In this document: positions 18,059 to 25,793 of the stretch, in pieces
Numbering within the stretch: position 1 is the first letter of the stretch
How the letters are laid out: each line of letters begins with the position of its first letter
Source: Pseudomonadaceae bacterium
Lineage (GTDB): Bacteria; Pseudomonadota; Gammaproteobacteria; Pseudomonadales; Pseudomonadaceae
DNA: 35,345 nucleotides
Assembly (NCBI GenBank): GCA_019745275.1
Contig: JAIETJ010000059.1
Span: forward strand, 1-35,345
Direction of reading: 5' to 3'
Made by a program: the position numbers and the translations under genes
Notes under the pieces: generated by a model
The model's input: only the letters and a program-made list of their open reading frames with translations
The model's database searches: none
What the model was told of the DNA's origin: nothing

Positions 18059-19708
18059 ATGGCCACCAGCGATGACGAACTACAACAGCTTTTGCTCAGC
18101 CTCGGCGCACAGTTTCGTCTGCGCTTAGAACAAGAGCTCCCAGAGTTGCGCGCACTGGCCGAACAACTCTTGATCGCTCACACGGTGGCGCCAAGACAGA
18201 TCATCCTACAAGGCATGCGCGAGCAACTGCACAAGCTAGCCGGCTCCGCTGGCACCTTTGGTTATGCCAGCCTAGGTGCTCAAGCGCGCACGCTCGAACT
18301 CAGCAGCGTGGCGCTACTCAGCACCAGCAATACCGAACAACTATGCGAACACGCCCACGCCATCATCGCCTTCAGCCAACAAGACTGCGCCTTAAGCGCA
18401 ACACCCGACAGCACCGAAAAAGCCACACAGCCAAGCAACACCAACACCGAGCTAAGTCGACGCATTTACATTTTAGCGCCCGACCAGCAACTGGGTGAAA
18501 ACCTACAAACCACCTTGCTCAGCTTTGGTTATGCCGTCGAACACCTGCGCAGCAGTGCCGCCATGCTGGAGGCAGTCAACCGTCAGCTACCCGATGTGCT
18601 AATCATCGATAGTCAGCTAGAAGACGATAATCCTGATGGCTTGGCCTTTGCCCGCGAGTTGCTCACGCAACTACCACTGCCCCTGCCCCTGCTAATCATC
18701 TCTGAGCAACATGACTTCGACATCCGACTGCGCGCGGTGCGGATTGGGGTGGCCGGTTTCTTCAATAAGCCGGTGAATTTCAGCGCACTGGAAAGCCGTC
18801 TCGACAGCATATTTGCGCAACAGCGCGGCGAGCCATTTCGAGTGTTAATCATTGACGACGACCTCGAACTTTCCAAGCGCTATCGTCTTGTACTGGACAA
18901 CGCGGGCATGCAGGTTGAAACCCTAAGCCAACCGGAACAGATAGATCGGGTCATGCACAGCTTCAACCCCGAAGTGGTGTTATTGGATGTGCATATGCCG
19001 CTCTGCTCAGGGCCAGAATTGGCGCAGATAATTCGCTTTAACGATGCGTGGCTGCGCGTACCGATTATTTATCTCTCGGCCGAAACCGACATCAGCAAAC
19101 AGATTAAGGCGCTCCTGAAAGCCGGCGACGACTTTGTAACTAAGCCCATCTCGGATAATTCACTGGTGGCCAGCGTATTAGCTCGCGCCCAACGCGCGCG
19201 CTTACTCAGCAATGCGCTATCACGAGACAGCCTGACCGGCTTACTCAAGCACGCCGACATCAAAGAGCAGGTAGCCGTTGAGGTTGAGCGAGCGGCACGT
19301 CGCGGCACCTCGACCTGCGTGGTGATGCTCGATCTGGATAATTTTAAACAGGTTAACGACCGCTACGGTCACGCCGTTGGCGACAACGTTATTCGCGCGC
19401 TGTCCAATTTGCTCCGCCAGCGCCTCAGACGGGTCGATAGCCTCGGGCGTTACGGCGGCGAGGAGTTCACCGCCGTATTACCCGAATGCAGCCTTGAGCA
19501 AGCCAAACGGATCATTGACGAGATTCGTTTACGCTTCGCCGAATTGCCCTTTATCGCCAACGAAACCAGTTTCAACGTGACCTTTAGTGCCGGCATCGCC
19601 CAGAACAGCAGTCAAACTACCGCTAGCCAATTAATCGAGCTAGCCGATCAAGCCCTGTATGCAGCCAAGGCCGCGGGGCGTAACCAAGTGCATTGCAGCC
19701 AACCCTGA
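18059..19708 (+). CDS. Diguanylate cyclase, Hpt-REC-REC-GGDEF
   Basis: Makes c-di-GMP from two GTP. From ATG 18059 the protein is 549 residues; a TTG at 18032 would add nine. An Hpt domain with H58 (LHKLAGSAGTFGY) comes first. REC1 (about 134-255) keeps an Asp at the acceptor position (D184, IIDSQLED) but has lost the usual acidic pair, so it may be degenerate. REC2 (about 260-380) is complete (D266-D268, acceptor D310, K362). The GGDEF domain (about 388-549) has intact active-site GGEEF (466-470) and an RxxD product-inhibition site (R457 to D460) at the usual distance. Hpt ahead of two receivers is unusual for a cyclase. Confidence 0.92.
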   Translation: MATSDDELQQLLLSLGAQFRLRLEQELPELRALAEQLLIAHTVAPRQIILQGMREQLHKLAGSAGTFGYASLGAQARTLELSSVALLSTSNTEQLCEHAHAIIAFSQQDCALSATPDSTEKATQPSNTNTELSRRIYILAPDQQLGENLQTTLLSFGYAVEHLRSSAAMLEAVNRQLPDVLIIDSQLEDDNPDGLAFARELLTQLPLPLPLLIISEQHDFDIRLRAVRIGVAGFFNKPVNFSALESRLDSIFAQQRGEPFRVLIIDDDLELSKRYRLVLDNAGMQVETLSQPEQIDRVMHSFNPEVVLLDVHMPLCSGPELAQIIRFNDAWLRVPIIYLSAETDISKQIKALLKAGDDFVTKPISDNSLVASVLARAQRARLLSNALSRDSLTGLLKHADIKEQVAVEVERAARRGTSTCVVMLDLDNFKQVNDRYGHAVGDNVIRALSNLLRQRLRRVDSLGRYGGEEFTAVLPECSLEQAKRIIDEIRLRFAELPFIANETSFNVTFSAGIAQNSSQTTASQLIELADQALYAAKAAGRNQVHCSQP

Positions 19709-19758
19709 CGCAGTGCGCTAAGCCGGCACTGTGCGGCGCTGGTCAGGGCCGCTAGCCA

Positions 19759-20514
19759 CTAACGGCTCGCGGTAGGGCTGAGCACCACTTGCATGGCCAT
19801 TTCATCCAGATCACTGATATTGCGCGCGATATAAAAATCGGCGCCGCCCTTAGCGCGAAATTTTTCATCGCCTAATAATTGCGCGCGCACAAACCTATAG
19901 CTGCTGCGTACGCGATTAAGCTCGCTGGATTGACTAGGATATTGGCTCAGCAGCAGCTCAAAGCGCTCGGTAATCCCCTTGTCTAGCTGCTCACGTTGCA
20001 CCGCCGTTAACGCAATCGGGGCACCCGCTGGCAAGGGGTATTGGCGCACTTGATAGTCAAGTAACAACTGAGCCATTTCCAGGCTCTGCTGATGCAGGGT
20101 GGTAACCAGGATTGGCGCATCCTGCTGGGTTTGCTGATAACGCTCGCGACTCCAAGCATCCAAACGGCTTTGCAACTGCAGCAGGGTTAGAATCCGCGCA
20201 GGATAAGCACCACTATCGCCGCGCGCGGTGGTATCCAAGGCCTTGAACTCAGCGCTGATTAATTGCTCAATTTCAGCCAACGGAGCAGGTTGCCCTAGCT
20301 GTACGACTCGAGTGTCAAGCTGGGTCAAGTTGCCAAAACTACCGGTCAAAGCCCGCGGGTCTTGAGTTTTTTCTGCCGGATTGAAATACAGCATCGAACT
20401 GGCGCACAGCAGATAGCTATTAGTTCGCACGTCGTGCAGGTATTGCAGGTCGAGTAAACCTGCTTTGAGCTGCGTAGAAATCAATAAAGCGCCCAACAGC
20501 AAGCCTAATCGCAT
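19759..20514 (-). CDS. Hypothetical secreted protein
   Basis: I do not recognise this family. I place the start at ATG 20514 because AGGAG stands about nine bases before it; the frame opens 13 codons earlier at 20553 without such a site. The 251-residue product begins with a clear signal peptide (MRLGLLLGALLISTQLKA), so it is probably periplasmic or secreted. The mature part is mainly helical by composition, rich in Gln and Leu, with a single Cys shortly after the signal (LLCASS). There are no membrane helices and no catalytic motif I can name. It converges with the diguanylate cyclase gene and lies downstream of the RND transporter gene on the same strand, 189 bp away. Confidence 0.7.
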   Translation of the reverse strand: MRLGLLLGALLISTQLKAGLLDLQYLHDVRTNSYLLCASSMLYFNPAEKTQDPRALTGSFGNLTQLDTRVVQLGQPAPLAEIEQLISAEFKALDTTARGDSGAYPARILTLLQLQSRLDAWSRERYQQTQQDAPILVTTLHQQSLEMAQLLLDYQVRQYPLPAGAPIALTAVQREQLDKGITERFELLLSQYPSQSSELNRVRSSYRFVRAQLLGDEKFRAKGGADFYIARNISDLDEMAMQVVLSPTASR

Positions 20515-20611
20515 AGCCAATTGCTCCTGTGTATTTTTATTATTAGATGGCAAATAAATGCCTGTGCGCAGAATAAGTCAGTCACGCACGCTTAGTGCAT
20601 CTAGCTGACCA

Positions 20612-20640
20612 GTGGTGGCGCTTTGCACAAGCGCCACCAC
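20612..20640. terminator. Strong hairpin downstream of the MMPL gene
   Basis: A perfect 12-bp inverted repeat (GTGGTGGCGCTT at 20612-20623, AAGCGCCACCAC at 20629-20640) with a 5-base loop lies 64 bp beyond the stop of the minus-strand RND gene. Neither side has a T-run, so it may be a Rho-type or processing hairpin and not a classical terminator. Confidence 0.45.
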
Positions 20641-20703
20641 CGTTAACAGCTGCCGCAGGAGGACGGCATTGCGCCACCCCCTTCAGCGCTTAACAACAGC
20701 AGG

Positions 20704-23175
20704 TTAGGCTGCCTTTGTCGCTTTTGCCTGTTTAACACCACTCCAAGTGTCGTTAAGCAAGAAGTGCGACAGCGCAGGGATCAGCACCAAGGCACCGATC
20801 ATGTTCCAGATGAACATAAAGGTTAGCAAAATCCCCATATCAGCCTGAAACTTAATCGGCGACCACGCCCAGGTAATAACCCCGGCGGCCAAGGTAACGC
20901 CCACCAGCGCCACCACTTTACCGGTAAATTGCACCGCGCTTTTATAGGCCTCGGCCAGCGTCATACCAGCACGCTGGTTCTGCAATTGAATGCTCAGCAG
21001 ATACAGGGCGTAATCGACACCGATACCCACACCCAAAGCAATCACCGGCAAGGTTGCCACCTTAACGCCGATGCCGAGCGCCACCATTAGCGCTTCGCAG
21101 AGAATCGAGGTCAGCATCAGTGGCAGCACCGCCACCACCATCGCCCGCCAGCTCCGGAAGGTAATCAGGCAGAAGATGCACACAGCGATATACACGTACA
21201 GCAGCATCGTGCGGTTAGCCGCATGTACCACCTGATTAGTCGCTGCCTCAATCCCGGCGTTACCGGCGGCCAGCAGGAACGTCCGGTCTTTGCTGTTGTG
21301 CTCAAGGGCAAAGGTTTCGGCAATTTTCGAGACGCTTTCCAGCGTTTCAGCCTTGTGATCTTTCAAAAAGGCAATCACTGGCATCAACGAGCAATCGACG
21401 TTAAACAACTCTGGGCTGTTAACCGACGCTTGCTGCGCTGAATAGTTAAGTACGTTCTGGTTGTGCGCAATGCTGAAGAACTTAGGGTTCCCTTCGTAGG
21501 TTCCTGCGGTAATTTGCCGTACAGCGTTAACTAACGAAACCGTAGCTTGCACGCCCGGCTGCTGTTGCAACAACCAAGCTAGGCGATCAGCTTCAACCAA
21601 GGTTTGATGATTCAAACAACCTTCCGGTGGCGTTTTCACCATCACGACAAACACATCGCTAGACAGCGTGTAGTGCGAAGTGATGTAAGCATTATCGCGG
21701 TTGTAACGTGAGTCGGCACGCAACTCAGGCGCCCCCGCATCGAGATCGCCAATCTTCAGGTGGGTACTCACGGCATAACCGCCAACCGCCATGATTATCG
21801 ACACCAAAATGGCGACCGTTGCCCAGCGACGCTCAGTAAAGTGATCAAGCAACGTCCAAACTGCGCCTAAGCCCTTGCCACTCGACTCACAATTTTCCTC
21901 TTTTAGTGTGCGAGCAGCAGCTGATGGACTAACACCAACATAAGACAAGGCCACCGGCATCAACATCAGCGAGGTAAAGATCAGCACCGCGACACCAATA
22001 CTGGCGGTAATCGCCAAATCTTGGATGACCGGAATATCGATCACCAGCAATACCGCAAAGCCAACAGCATCAGCCAGCAGCGCAGTAACACCGGCCAAGA
22101 ACAAGCGCCTAAAGGTGTAGCGTGCCGCGATGAGTTTGTGTGTGCCGCGCCCGACGTCCTGCATGATGCCGTTCATTTTCTGCGCGGCGTGGGATACGCC
22201 AATGGCAAAAATTAAAAATGGCACCAATACCGAGTACGGATCCAACGGATAACCGAGCAAACCGAGAATACCTAACTGCCAGACCACCGCCATCAACGAG
22301 CAAAACACCACTAAAAAAGTGCTGCGCCAGCAACGGGTGTAAGCGTAGATAATAACGATCGCAATCACTAAGGCCGCAGCAAAGAAAAACATCACTTGCA
22401 GTAGACCATCAACCAGATCGCCTACCAATTTAGCGAAGCCGATGATATGGATCTTGATTTTACCGGTGCCTTCTTTGCCGGCTAAGCGCGCTTGAGTGTC
22501 GCCGTTGAACTCATATTTATTGCGCAACTCATTTTCAAGAAAATGCGCAAACTCGTAATAATTAATACCCTTACCAGTGGCGGAATCTTTGTCTAGTAAC
22601 GGTACGACCAACATAGTTGAACGACCATCGGTCGACACCAAACTTCCCGAAATCCCCGCCTTACCGATGTTCTGACGGAGTTTTTCCATATCCTCGGGCG
22701 TGCCCTTGAAGGTCGACGGCATGACTTGCCCGCCGGTAAAGCCTTCTTCTGTCACCTCCGTCCAGCGAACGCCGGGAGACCACAACGATTTAAGCCAAGC
22801 GCGATCGACACCAGGAGTTAAAAACACCTCGTCGTTGATGTTTTTCAGGGTATTTAAATAGTCCGCATCAAAGATGCTGCCTTCGGTGTTTTCCACCACA
22901 ATCCGCACGGTGTTACCCATGCCACGCAAGGATTTGCGGTTTTCCATAAAGTTTTGGATGTAGGGATGACTCTGCGGAATCATCTTCTCAAAGCTCGGGC
23001 TGAGCGTCAGCCGAGTCAATGCCATATAACCCAAGAAGAGCGTGATAACTACGAAAGTGACGATGAACAACAGGCGATTATTAAAAATCAACCGCTCCAG
23101 TTTATTACCGGAGTTCGCGTCGAAATCTTTCAAATCGCGAATCACCGGCATCGCGTCTTGTTTGATGCTAGCCAT
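20704..23175 (-). CDS. RND/MMPL-family inner-membrane transporter
   Basis: Large membrane protein of 823 residues of the resistance-nodulation-division superfamily, MMPL-like branch. It has an N-terminal helix (about 29-52), a periplasmic domain to about 250, a bundle of helices with a sterol-sensing-like arrangement (about 255-415), another helix near 450, a second periplasmic domain, and the closing bundle with the family signature GVGIGVDYALYLL. It probably moves a hydrophobic substrate with the proton gradient; the substrate is unknown. Start ATG 23175 gives MASIKQD, preceded at some distance by AGGGG. It follows the Ycf48-like gene by 40 bp and ends the DUF1302-DUF1329-Ycf48-MMPL set, a gene association I have seen in Pseudomonas-type genomes. 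Confidence 0.9.
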   Translation of the reverse strand: MASIKQDAMPVIRDLKDFDANSGNKLERLIFNNRLLFIVTFVVITLFLGYMALTRLTLSPSFEKMIPQSHPYIQNFMENRKSLRGMGNTVRIVVENTEGSIFDADYLNTLKNINDEVFLTPGVDRAWLKSLWSPGVRWTEVTEEGFTGGQVMPSTFKGTPEDMEKLRQNIGKAGISGSLVSTDGRSTMLVVPLLDKDSATGKGINYYEFAHFLENELRNKYEFNGDTQARLAGKEGTGKIKIHIIGFAKLVGDLVDGLLQVMFFFAAALVIAIVIIYAYTRCWRSTFLVVFCSLMAVVWQLGILGLLGYPLDPYSVLVPFLIFAIGVSHAAQKMNGIMQDVGRGTHKLIAARYTFRRLFLAGVTALLADAVGFAVLLVIDIPVIQDLAITASIGVAVLIFTSLMLMPVALSYVGVSPSAAARTLKEENCESSGKGLGAVWTLLDHFTERRWATVAILVSIIMAVGGYAVSTHLKIGDLDAGAPELRADSRYNRDNAYITSHYTLSSDVFVVMVKTPPEGCLNHQTLVEADRLAWLLQQQPGVQATVSLVNAVRQITAGTYEGNPKFFSIAHNQNVLNYSAQQASVNSPELFNVDCSLMPVIAFLKDHKAETLESVSKIAETFALEHNSKDRTFLLAAGNAGIEAATNQVVHAANRTMLLYVYIAVCIFCLITFRSWRAMVVAVLPLMLTSILCEALMVALGIGVKVATLPVIALGVGIGVDYALYLLSIQLQNQRAGMTLAEAYKSAVQFTGKVVALVGVTLAAGVITWAWSPIKFQADMGILLTFMFIWNMIGALVLIPALSHFLLNDTWSGVKQAKATKAA

Positions 23176-23215
23176 GGCTTGGGATGCCCCTAATTAATTC
23201 TTGTTATGACCGGGT

Positions 23216-24298
23216 TTAACGCGAAGCCGGAACTGGAAATTGACGCACGCCACGATTACCCACCACCACCAACTGGTTATCCGTAGTAGCGGTCGCGCCG
23301 GCCACCGAAGCCAGCGGCTCTTGCGGACGCAAGGTAAAGGTTACGCCATCATCAGTGCTGACCAATACATGACCGGCCTGACTGAGCAAATAGATACTGC
23401 CGGCTGAGTCCACGCTAGCCGCCACAATACTGACCGGCAAACCGGTTTCGACCTTAGTCCAGCTCACACCGGCATCGACACTGCGATACACATTGCCGCG
23501 CAAACCGTAGACCAACACCACGCCGGGCTTGCCAGTCATGCCAAAAAAAGTTCCGCTATAAGCTGTAGGCACCGCAATAAAACGCTGACTGGTCTGATCG
23601 AGTTTGAGCACTAAGCCCTGCTCACCCACAGCAAAAACCTCATCACCAACTTTATTGATGGCGTTGAGGTGGAAGCCTTGTGGGTTGTCGGTGTTCTCGA
23701 GAATTGGCGTCCAGTTATTACCGCCATCTTCTGTACGAAGGATCAGATTAAACGTCCCAACGATGTAACCCACTTTGTCATCAGCAAACCACACGTCTAG
23801 AAAAGAACTGTCTTCACCTTCATCCTGCATACGCTTGGCATCATCGAGCAAGGTTAATAATTGCTGATTGTCTGGCTGTGCAGCGGATAATTTTGTGTAG
23901 TGATCAAGCAACACCTGACCGATTTGTCGACCATCGAGTTGCTTGCTCCATGTCGCGCCAGCATCGCTGCTGTGTAGCACCACACCTGAGTGACCAACTG
24001 CCCAGCCATCGGTGGCTGTTGGAAAATAAACGGCTAACAGGTCAGCACTTAACGGCACGTTCGCCTGCTGCCAAGTAATGCCAAGATCATCAGAGTAAAC
24101 AATATGACCACGTTGACCGACTGCAATTAGTCGCTTACCCACTTGGGTGACATCGACTAATTGGTTATTAATTGCCAGCGCGCTATGCACCGCCGGGGTA
24201 TCCAGAATTTGTGCAAATTCGCCGGCGAAGCTACTGCCTTGATGCAGTAATAGCGCCAGGCTTAAAGCCGAAAAAGCAATCCGCTGGGGAAACTGCAT
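23216..24298 (-). CDS. Ycf48/BNR-repeat periplasmic protein
   Basis: A 360-residue protein with signal peptide (cleavage near FAG-EF) and a predicted beta-propeller fold. Five Asp-box/BNR-like motifs are visible: SDDLGITW, SSDAGATW, TEDGGNNW, SVDAGVSW and STDDGVTF, each followed by a strand, as in the Ycf48/HCF136 family. Ycf48 helps assemble photosystem II in cyanobacteria, but in a proteobacterium lying next to an MMPL transporter it is more likely a periplasmic accessory or adaptor of that transporter. That role is inference. It is separated from the upstream DUF1329 gene by 85 bp containing a hairpin. Confidence 0.88.
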   Translation of the reverse strand: MQFPQRIAFSALSLALLLHQGSSFAGEFAQILDTPAVHSALAINNQLVDVTQVGKRLIAVGQRGHIVYSDDLGITWQQANVPLSADLLAVYFPTATDGWAVGHSGVVLHSSDAGATWSKQLDGRQIGQVLLDHYTKLSAAQPDNQQLLTLLDDAKRMQDEGEDSSFLDVWFADDKVGYIVGTFNLILRTEDGGNNWTPILENTDNPQGFHLNAINKVGDEVFAVGEQGLVLKLDQTSQRFIAVPTAYSGTFFGMTGKPGVVLVYGLRGNVYRSVDAGVSWTKVETGLPVSIVAASVDSAGSIYLLSQAGHVLVSTDDGVTFTLRPQEPLASVAGATATTDNQLVVVGNRGVRQFPVPASR

Positions 24299-24309
24299 AA
24301 TGCTTACTC

Positions 24310-24355
24310 ACAAATAAAGCCGCCGAATAACATGTAAACATGCAATCCGGCGGCT
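24310..24355 (-). terminator. Hairpin (attenuator or terminator) between DUF1329 and Ycf48-like genes
   Basis: On the minus strand AGCCGCCG (24355-24348) pairs with CGGCGGCT (24325-24318), followed by TTATTTG. The 22-base loop itself holds CATGT/ACATG. Placed inside an operon-like run, it could reduce transcription into the Ycf48-like and MMPL genes. Confidence 0.55.
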
Positions 24356-24383
24356 GAGTAACGAATGACTAATCAAGCAATGA

Positions 24384-25754
24384 TTAGCGAATACCAGCAC
24401 CAGCTAGCGACTCAGGTGACCACTGCGCCTTGCTCAGTTTAGGAATGTACTTAAGACCGCCGTATGGGCCGTAGACCCCGGCAATATTGTAAGTACCGGC
24501 AACCAGATCATAGATCATGTGAGTGGTTGGATTCGACGCTTGCACTTCCCAGCTTGGGGAGATGAACGCGAAGGAACCACGGAACAGCTGATCACGCGCA
24601 TCGTACTCGTCAGAAGCAACGGCTACCCAGCTGTCCTCGTCCACATAGAACGTACGCTTGTGGTAGATATGACGAGCATCCGGTTTAAGGGTAGCTTCAA
24701 CCACCCACACGCGGTGGAGTTCCCAGCGAGTCAGATCCGGCTCGATGTAGTTAGGCACCACATACTTGGCCGTCTCTTTTTCGTAGGTCAGCTTGTAGGA
24801 GTTGTACGGGATGTACATTTCTTTCTTGCCAACCAGTTTCCAGTCGAAGCGATCCAGTGCACCACTGAACACGAAAGTGTCATCGTAAGTGCTCGAACCT
24901 ACTGAACCCGGGTTCGGGGTATCACAGCAAATATCGGGTGCCAGTTTTACCCGACGCTGGCCAGGCAAGTACTGCCAAGCACGACGTGGCTGAGTGATAG
25001 GATCAACCGAATCTTGCACCAGCAATGCTTCGCCAGCACGGCGCGCAGGCCCCGTGAGAGCCAATTTGATGCGGTAATAGACTTCTTCGCCAGCAGCCGG
25101 CACGTTAATACGTTCAGGATCGCTTAACGGATATTCAACCGTACCTTCACCAGTAGTGGCCAAGGTGGCCGCGCCTGCTGAGTCGACGTTCCAAGAGTCA
25201 TACTTGGTGGTAATGGTATTGCCCTGATAACGCAGCAGGTGATTCCACATCACCTCATTACCCGTGCTCGGCATTGGGAATGGCACGCCAGGCAAGGCAT
25301 TTTCCAAAGCCAAACCGTCTCCGACGTTCTTGGCACCAGTCGCATTTTTAACGGTGTTGTCCAAATACGCCTTAGGCAGAGTTACCGAACGATGAGTTGG
25401 GTAAACATCCACTCGGTAGCCCGGGAATCGTGCCAATAGCTCTTGGGTAGTTTTGGTGAGCATATCTTTATGCTCTGCTACGTTTTTACCAGTAATGACC
25501 AAACGTGGCGTGTCGCTGGCAAAGGGGTCTGGTCGCACCGAGTCGCCTTTTTTATAGCCCGCCGGCGCGGTATCCACCGACAAACCGCCTGTGAATTCAG
25601 GAATAGTTCCGGCTGCGTTGCCGGCTTTTTCAGCGCCGACTAGCGTTAGAGTGGTGCCGAGCTTGGCTGCGTCTGCCGCCGAAACTGCCGCTTGAGCAGC
25701 CCCGCCGATGGTCAGCGTCAAAGCGCTGGCCAACAAAGTGTGTACGAACTTCAT
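24384..25754 (-). CDS. DUF1329 family envelope protein (copy 1)
   Basis: A 456-residue exported protein with signal peptide (MKFVHTLLASALTLTIGGAA, cleavage near AQA-AVS). Family features are visible: the AKLG...GAEKAGNAAGTIPEFTGG start, PRRAWQYLPGQRRVKLAPD in the middle, and a C-terminus ending QWSPESLAGAGIR. DUF1329 proteins are thought to have a LolB-like fold and to work with DUF1302 outer-membrane proteins; no reaction is established that I know of. ATG 25754 has AGGAG at good spacing. It lies 39 bp after the DUF1302 gene. A 7-bp inverted repeat (CTAATCA/TGATTAG, 24369-24387) overlaps its stop codon. A second, clearly related copy is at 28097-29503. Confidence 0.9.
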   Translation of the reverse strand: MKFVHTLLASALTLTIGGAAQAAVSAADAAKLGTTLTLVGAEKAGNAAGTIPEFTGGLSVDTAPAGYKKGDSVRPDPFASDTPRLVITGKNVAEHKDMLTKTTQELLARFPGYRVDVYPTHRSVTLPKAYLDNTVKNATGAKNVGDGLALENALPGVPFPMPSTGNEVMWNHLLRYQGNTITTKYDSWNVDSAGAATLATTGEGTVEYPLSDPERINVPAAGEEVYYRIKLALTGPARRAGEALLVQDSVDPITQPRRAWQYLPGQRRVKLAPDICCDTPNPGSVGSSTYDDTFVFSGALDRFDWKLVGKKEMYIPYNSYKLTYEKETAKYVVPNYIEPDLTRWELHRVWVVEATLKPDARHIYHKRTFYVDEDSWVAVASDEYDARDQLFRGSFAFISPSWEVQASNPTTHMIYDLVAGTYNIAGVYGPYGGLKYIPKLSKAQWSPESLAGAGIR

Positions 25755-25793
25755 ATTATTATTCTCCTGCCTATTTCATAAGCAATGTTTGGA

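Noticed and set aside
19711-19731. Inverted repeat CAGTGC/GCACTG after the diguanylate cyclase gene.
   Set aside because: Only 6 bp with a 9-base loop and no T-run; not enough for a terminator call.
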